Part shown: positions 61,699 through 64,000 of the stretch, piece after piece
Layout of the letters: each line of letters opens with the position of its first letter
Position numbering within the stretch: position 1 is the first letter of the stretch
NCBI RefSeq assembly: GCF_039555535.1
Contig: NZ_CP154630.1
Span: forward strand, 509,001-573,000
From: Stenotrophomonas maltophilia
GTDB lineage: Bacteria > Pseudomonadota > Gammaproteobacteria > Xanthomonadales > Xanthomonadaceae
Direction: 5' to 3'
Length of the DNA stretch: 64,000 nucleotides
Notes under the pieces: generated by a model
The model's database searches: none
What the model saw: only the letters and a program-made list of their open reading frames with translations
Told to the model about the DNA's origin: nothing
Program-made: the position numbers and the translations under genes

Positions 61699-63041
61699 CA
61701 GGTCGCCTCGCACTCCACCACGCCGCCGCTTTCCAGCGGCAGGTGCAGGCGGATGCAGGCACCGCCCAGCTCCGAATCGGTCACCTCCACGTGGCCGCCG
61801 TGCTTGTCGGCCACCACCTGCACCAGGGCCAGGCCGAGGCCGAAACCGGGGCTGCCGGGGTCCAGCCGCACGTAGGGCTGCAGTACCTGGCCGCGCAGTT
61901 CGGGTGCGATGCCGGGGCCGTCGTCCTCCACCTGCAGGCACAGCCAGCCGTCGTTGACGGTGCTGGCGATGCGGATCTGGCGTCGTGCGTAGCGCAGGGC
62001 ATTGCCGAGCAGGTTGCGCAATGCCAGTTCCAGCATGTGCCGATTGACGTTGACCAGTCCGACCGGCGACAGCGCCTGCTGCACGGGCATCGGCAACGGC
62101 GCGAACTGGGCGACCACGCCGCGTACCAGTGCCGCCAGCTGCAGGCGCTGCCGGGTCAGCTGATGGCAGCGGCCGAGTGCGGCGTACTCGACGCCGGCAT
62201 CGGTGAGGTGCTGCAGCCGATCGACATCGGTGCGCAGGCCGCCCAGGGCATCACGCTGGATCTCGTCCAGCGCGGTGTCCTCCAGGTCGGCCAGGCCGAA
62301 GCGCATCCGTGCCAGTGGGGTGCGCACTTCATGCGCCACCGCCTGCGCCAGTACGCGCTGGCTCTCCAGCAGCTGCTGCAGCTGCTCGGCCATATGGTTG
62401 AAGGCATTGGCCAGCGGCCGCACCAGCGCGGTGCCGGCGCGTGGCGCACGCGTGTCCAGCTGTCCGTCGCGCATCTGCCGTGCCGCCTGCGCCAACTGCG
62501 AGACGTCGCGCCACAGGCGGTAGACCATCACGTACATCGGCAGTGCCACGGCCACCATCAGGATCAGCAGCAGGATGGCCACGCCGGACACTTCGCTGTC
62601 CTGCCAGCCCTCGTCGGGCAGCGCTTCGTCCAACGGCCCCAGCATCACTGCATAGTAGCTGTCGCCGATCCGCTGAAGGCTGCGCATGTGCTCCAGGTCG
62701 ATCTGCACGCGGCCGTTGTTGAAGGGGGGGCGCTGGCTGGCCGGCAGCTCCTTCATCGCCTCGGCCAACGGCACCATGCGCAGGGCATAGGCGAAGTCGG
62801 CGTCCAGTTCGCGCGCCAGCGTCGGCCACTGCTCGCGCGGGGTTTCGGCGAAGCGGTGCTGCAGCAGGGCATGGGTGCCACGCATTTCGGCCTGGAGCCC
62901 GGCTTCGGTGCGGTCTTCCAGCAGCGCGTCCCAGGCCCACAGGCCGAGCACGATCAGCAGCAGATGGGCGACCAGGAAGCCGATGCCGTAGCGCAGGAAG
63001 TGGAAGGCGTGGCCGCGCATCGCCGAGGGCGTACGCTTCAT
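61695..63041 (-). CDS. Sensor histidine kinase, RstB-like
   Basis: 448 residues from the ATG that overlaps the response regulator stop (ATGA). Two membrane helices (about 17-38 and 157-180) flank a periplasmic domain of about 115 residues. HAMP and HisKA follow with phospho-His in AQAVAHEVRTPLARMRFG, then HATPase with NLLGNALRYAR and DDGPGIAPELRG, GFGLGLALVQVV. The architecture matches RstB/PhoQ-like kinases. The 3' end meets the convergent kinase at a shared CTAG. Confidence 0.9.
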   Translation of the reverse strand: MKRTPSAMRGHAFHFLRYGIGFLVAHLLLIVLGLWAWDALLEDRTEAGLQAEMRGTHALLQHRFAETPREQWPTLARELDADFAYALRMVPLAEAMKELPASQRPPFNNGRVQIDLEHMRSLQRIGDSYYAVMLGPLDEALPDEGWQDSEVSGVAILLLILMVAVALPMYVMVYRLWRDVSQLAQAARQMRDGQLDTRAPRAGTALVRPLANAFNHMAEQLQQLLESQRVLAQAVAHEVRTPLARMRFGLADLEDTALDEIQRDALGGLRTDVDRLQHLTDAGVEYAALGRCHQLTRQRLQLAALVRGVVAQFAPLPMPVQQALSPVGLVNVNRHMLELALRNLLGNALRYARRQIRIASTVNDGWLCLQVEDDGPGIAPELRGQVLQPYVRLDPGSPGFGLGLALVQVVADKHGGHVEVTDSELGGACIRLHLPLESGGVVECEATC

Positions 63042-63727
63042 CCCCATGCCGATCGGCTGAACAGGTAGCCGCGGCCCCGCACGGTCTTGATCCGTTCCGG
63101 CTGCTCCGGGTTGTCGCCCAGCTTGCGGCGCAGGCGCGAGATGCGGGCATCGATCGAGCGGTCCAGGCCGTCGAAAGCGATCCCGCGCAGGCCGCGCAGC
63201 AGCGCGTCGCGGTCGAGGATCTGCCCCGCGTTGCTGGCCAGCAGGAACAGCAGGTCGAACTCGGCGGTGGTCAGTTCCAGCAGGGCGCCCTGCAGGTGCA
63301 CGTTGCGGGTGGACGGGTCGATGTTCAGCTCGCCGAAGCGCAGGCTGCCGTCGCGCGGCTCGACCCGGCGGTGGCGGCGCAGGTGGGCGCGCAGGCGGGC
63401 CAGCAGCACCCGTGGTTCGATCGGCTTGCCGATGTAATCGTCGGCGCCCAGTTCCAGTCCCAGCACCTGGTCGATGTTGTCGGTGCGGGCGGTCAGCACG
63501 CAGATGATGCCGTCATAGTGGGGCCGGATCTGCCGACACACTTCGAAACCATCCTGGTCGGGCAGGCCGACATCGAGCAGGACCAGAGCCGGCTTCTCGG
63601 CCAGGATCCGGGTCACCGCACGCTCACCGCTGCGCTCGTGAGCCACCTGGTAGCCATGCCGCTGCAGATAGTCGCTGACCATCGTACCCAGGCGGGCATC
63701 GTCTTCGACCAGTACGATATCCAGCAT
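63038..63727 (-). CDS. OmpR-family response regulator, RstA-like
   Basis: 229 residues from the ATG at MLDIVLVEDDARLG. Receiver domain (about 1-118) with phospho-Asp in LVLLDVGLPDQDGFEV and Lys in DYIGKPIEP; winged-helix domain (about 130-225) with LTTAEFDLLFLLASNAGQ, SRLRRKLGDNPEQPERIKTVRGRGYLF. Upstream GTTAC direct repeats suggest self-regulation. Together with the overlapping kinase it forms a complete two-component system with the RstAB layout. Confidence 0.92.
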   Translation of the reverse strand: MLDIVLVEDDARLGTMVSDYLQRHGYQVAHERSGERAVTRILAEKPALVLLDVGLPDQDGFEVCRQIRPHYDGIICVLTARTDNIDQVLGLELGADDYIGKPIEPRVLLARLRAHLRRHRRVEPRDGSLRFGELNIDPSTRNVHLQGALLELTTAEFDLLFLLASNAGQILDRDALLRGLRGIAFDGLDRSIDARISRLRRKLGDNPEQPERIKTVRGRGYLFSRSAWG

Positions 63728-63849
63728 TTTCAAGGCCTCCGTGGACGCAAACGTACCGCCACGGCACGAGCGCGGCGATGCTATCCCAGCCTGTGGGCCG
63801 CCCGGGTCCCGGGGGCGGGCGCCATTCAGCCGGGGTTGCTGGCGCACGG

Positions 63850-63868
63850 GCCGGGCCTCAGGCCCGGC
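63850..63868. other. Hairpin in the 5' leader of the RstA-like gene
   Basis: GCCGGGCCtcaGGCCCGGC, a perfect 8-bp stem with a 3-nt loop, 120 bp before the start and downstream of the promoter candidate; it may be a leader structure or a REP remnant. Confidence 0.45.
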
Positions 63869-63883
63869 AACAACTTGGCGTCC

Positions 63884-63914
63884 AGCATAGCCTGTTGCTG
63901 TTACAAAACGTTAC
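63884..63914 (-). promoter_or_regulatory. Promoter region of the RstA-like gene with direct repeats
   Basis: On the minus strand GTAACGTTTTGTAAC is a GTAAC direct repeat with 10-bp period (63900-63914 on plus: GTTACAAAACGTTAC), a layout typical of OmpR-family binding. TATGCT (63884-63889) is a -10-like box just downstream; the -35 is poor and overlaps the repeats, suggesting an activator-dependent promoter. Confidence 0.5.
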
Positions 63915-64000
63915 CTTCGTGATACATGCGGTGACCATCGCTGACAGCAAAGCGACTGACGCGGGGCCTGGGGCGGGCCGAGCATGGAGTCTCCTCCGCT

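Overview
The window is a high-GC chromosomal segment that looks like the Stenotrophomonas maltophilia complex (Xanthomonadaceae). The reasons are the GTAG-headed palindromic REP units (SMAG-type) in about twenty intergenic spaces, Xanthomonadaceae-type proteins (DUF3247, DUF3297), and operon pairs with overlapping ATGA junctions. It contains no phage, transposase, rRNA, tRNA or CRISPR that I can see. Most genes are ordinary chromosomal functions, and the accessory interest lies in small operons and in repeats.

Layout. 1-4.9 kb: the tail of an M23-like peptidase, then an ECF42-type sigma factor locus with two YCII/DGPF proteins, two VOC proteins and a DUF1428 protein, interrupted by a 630-bp composite palindrome. 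5-9.8 kb: four genes for exported proteins, ending in a CsgG-like lipoprotein. 10-16 kb: M28 peptidase, a LytS/LytR-type two-component pair, a membrane protein and an MpaB/DUF2236 oxygenase. 16-18 kb: a divergent TetR/MFS pair with three operator-like palindromes. 18-28 kb: M13 peptidase lipoprotein, a PAS-GGDEF(degenerate)-EAL protein, LysR/DoxX/DODA-type dioxygenase, and a CPA1 antiporter. 28-33 kb: small conserved proteins, motAB, msrB. 33-36 kb: Lrp-dadA-alr for D-alanine catabolism. 36.9-39.2 kb: a soluble hybrid kinase and DUF3247. 39.7-42.2 kb: an overlapping rsmC-like/rsuA/HAD operon. 42-45 kb: fabAB, and dinB on the other strand. 45-50 kb: a metallo-beta-lactamase-fold protein, an NAD(P)-binding protein, LysR plus a methyltransferase, and gph. 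50-53 kb: btuB with a cobalamin riboswitch, divergent from a cobC-like phosphatase. 53-56 kb: a TfoX C-terminal domain protein, fRMsr, bioD, and a MocR regulator. 56-59.4 kb: msrA-dipZ-msrB, an envelope methionine-sulfoxide repair set. 59.5-63.7 kb: two complete OmpR-family two-component systems placed tail to tail.

Together the segment holds four methionine sulfoxide reductases (two MsrB, one MsrA, one free-Met-R-sulfoxide reductase). One two-component system diverges from the periplasmic repair operon and is a plausible regulator of it. The most unusual material is the dispersed long-inverted-repeat family, the use of REP heads as stop codons, the exported CsgG-like operon, and an orphan plus-strand terminator that may end a small RNA.
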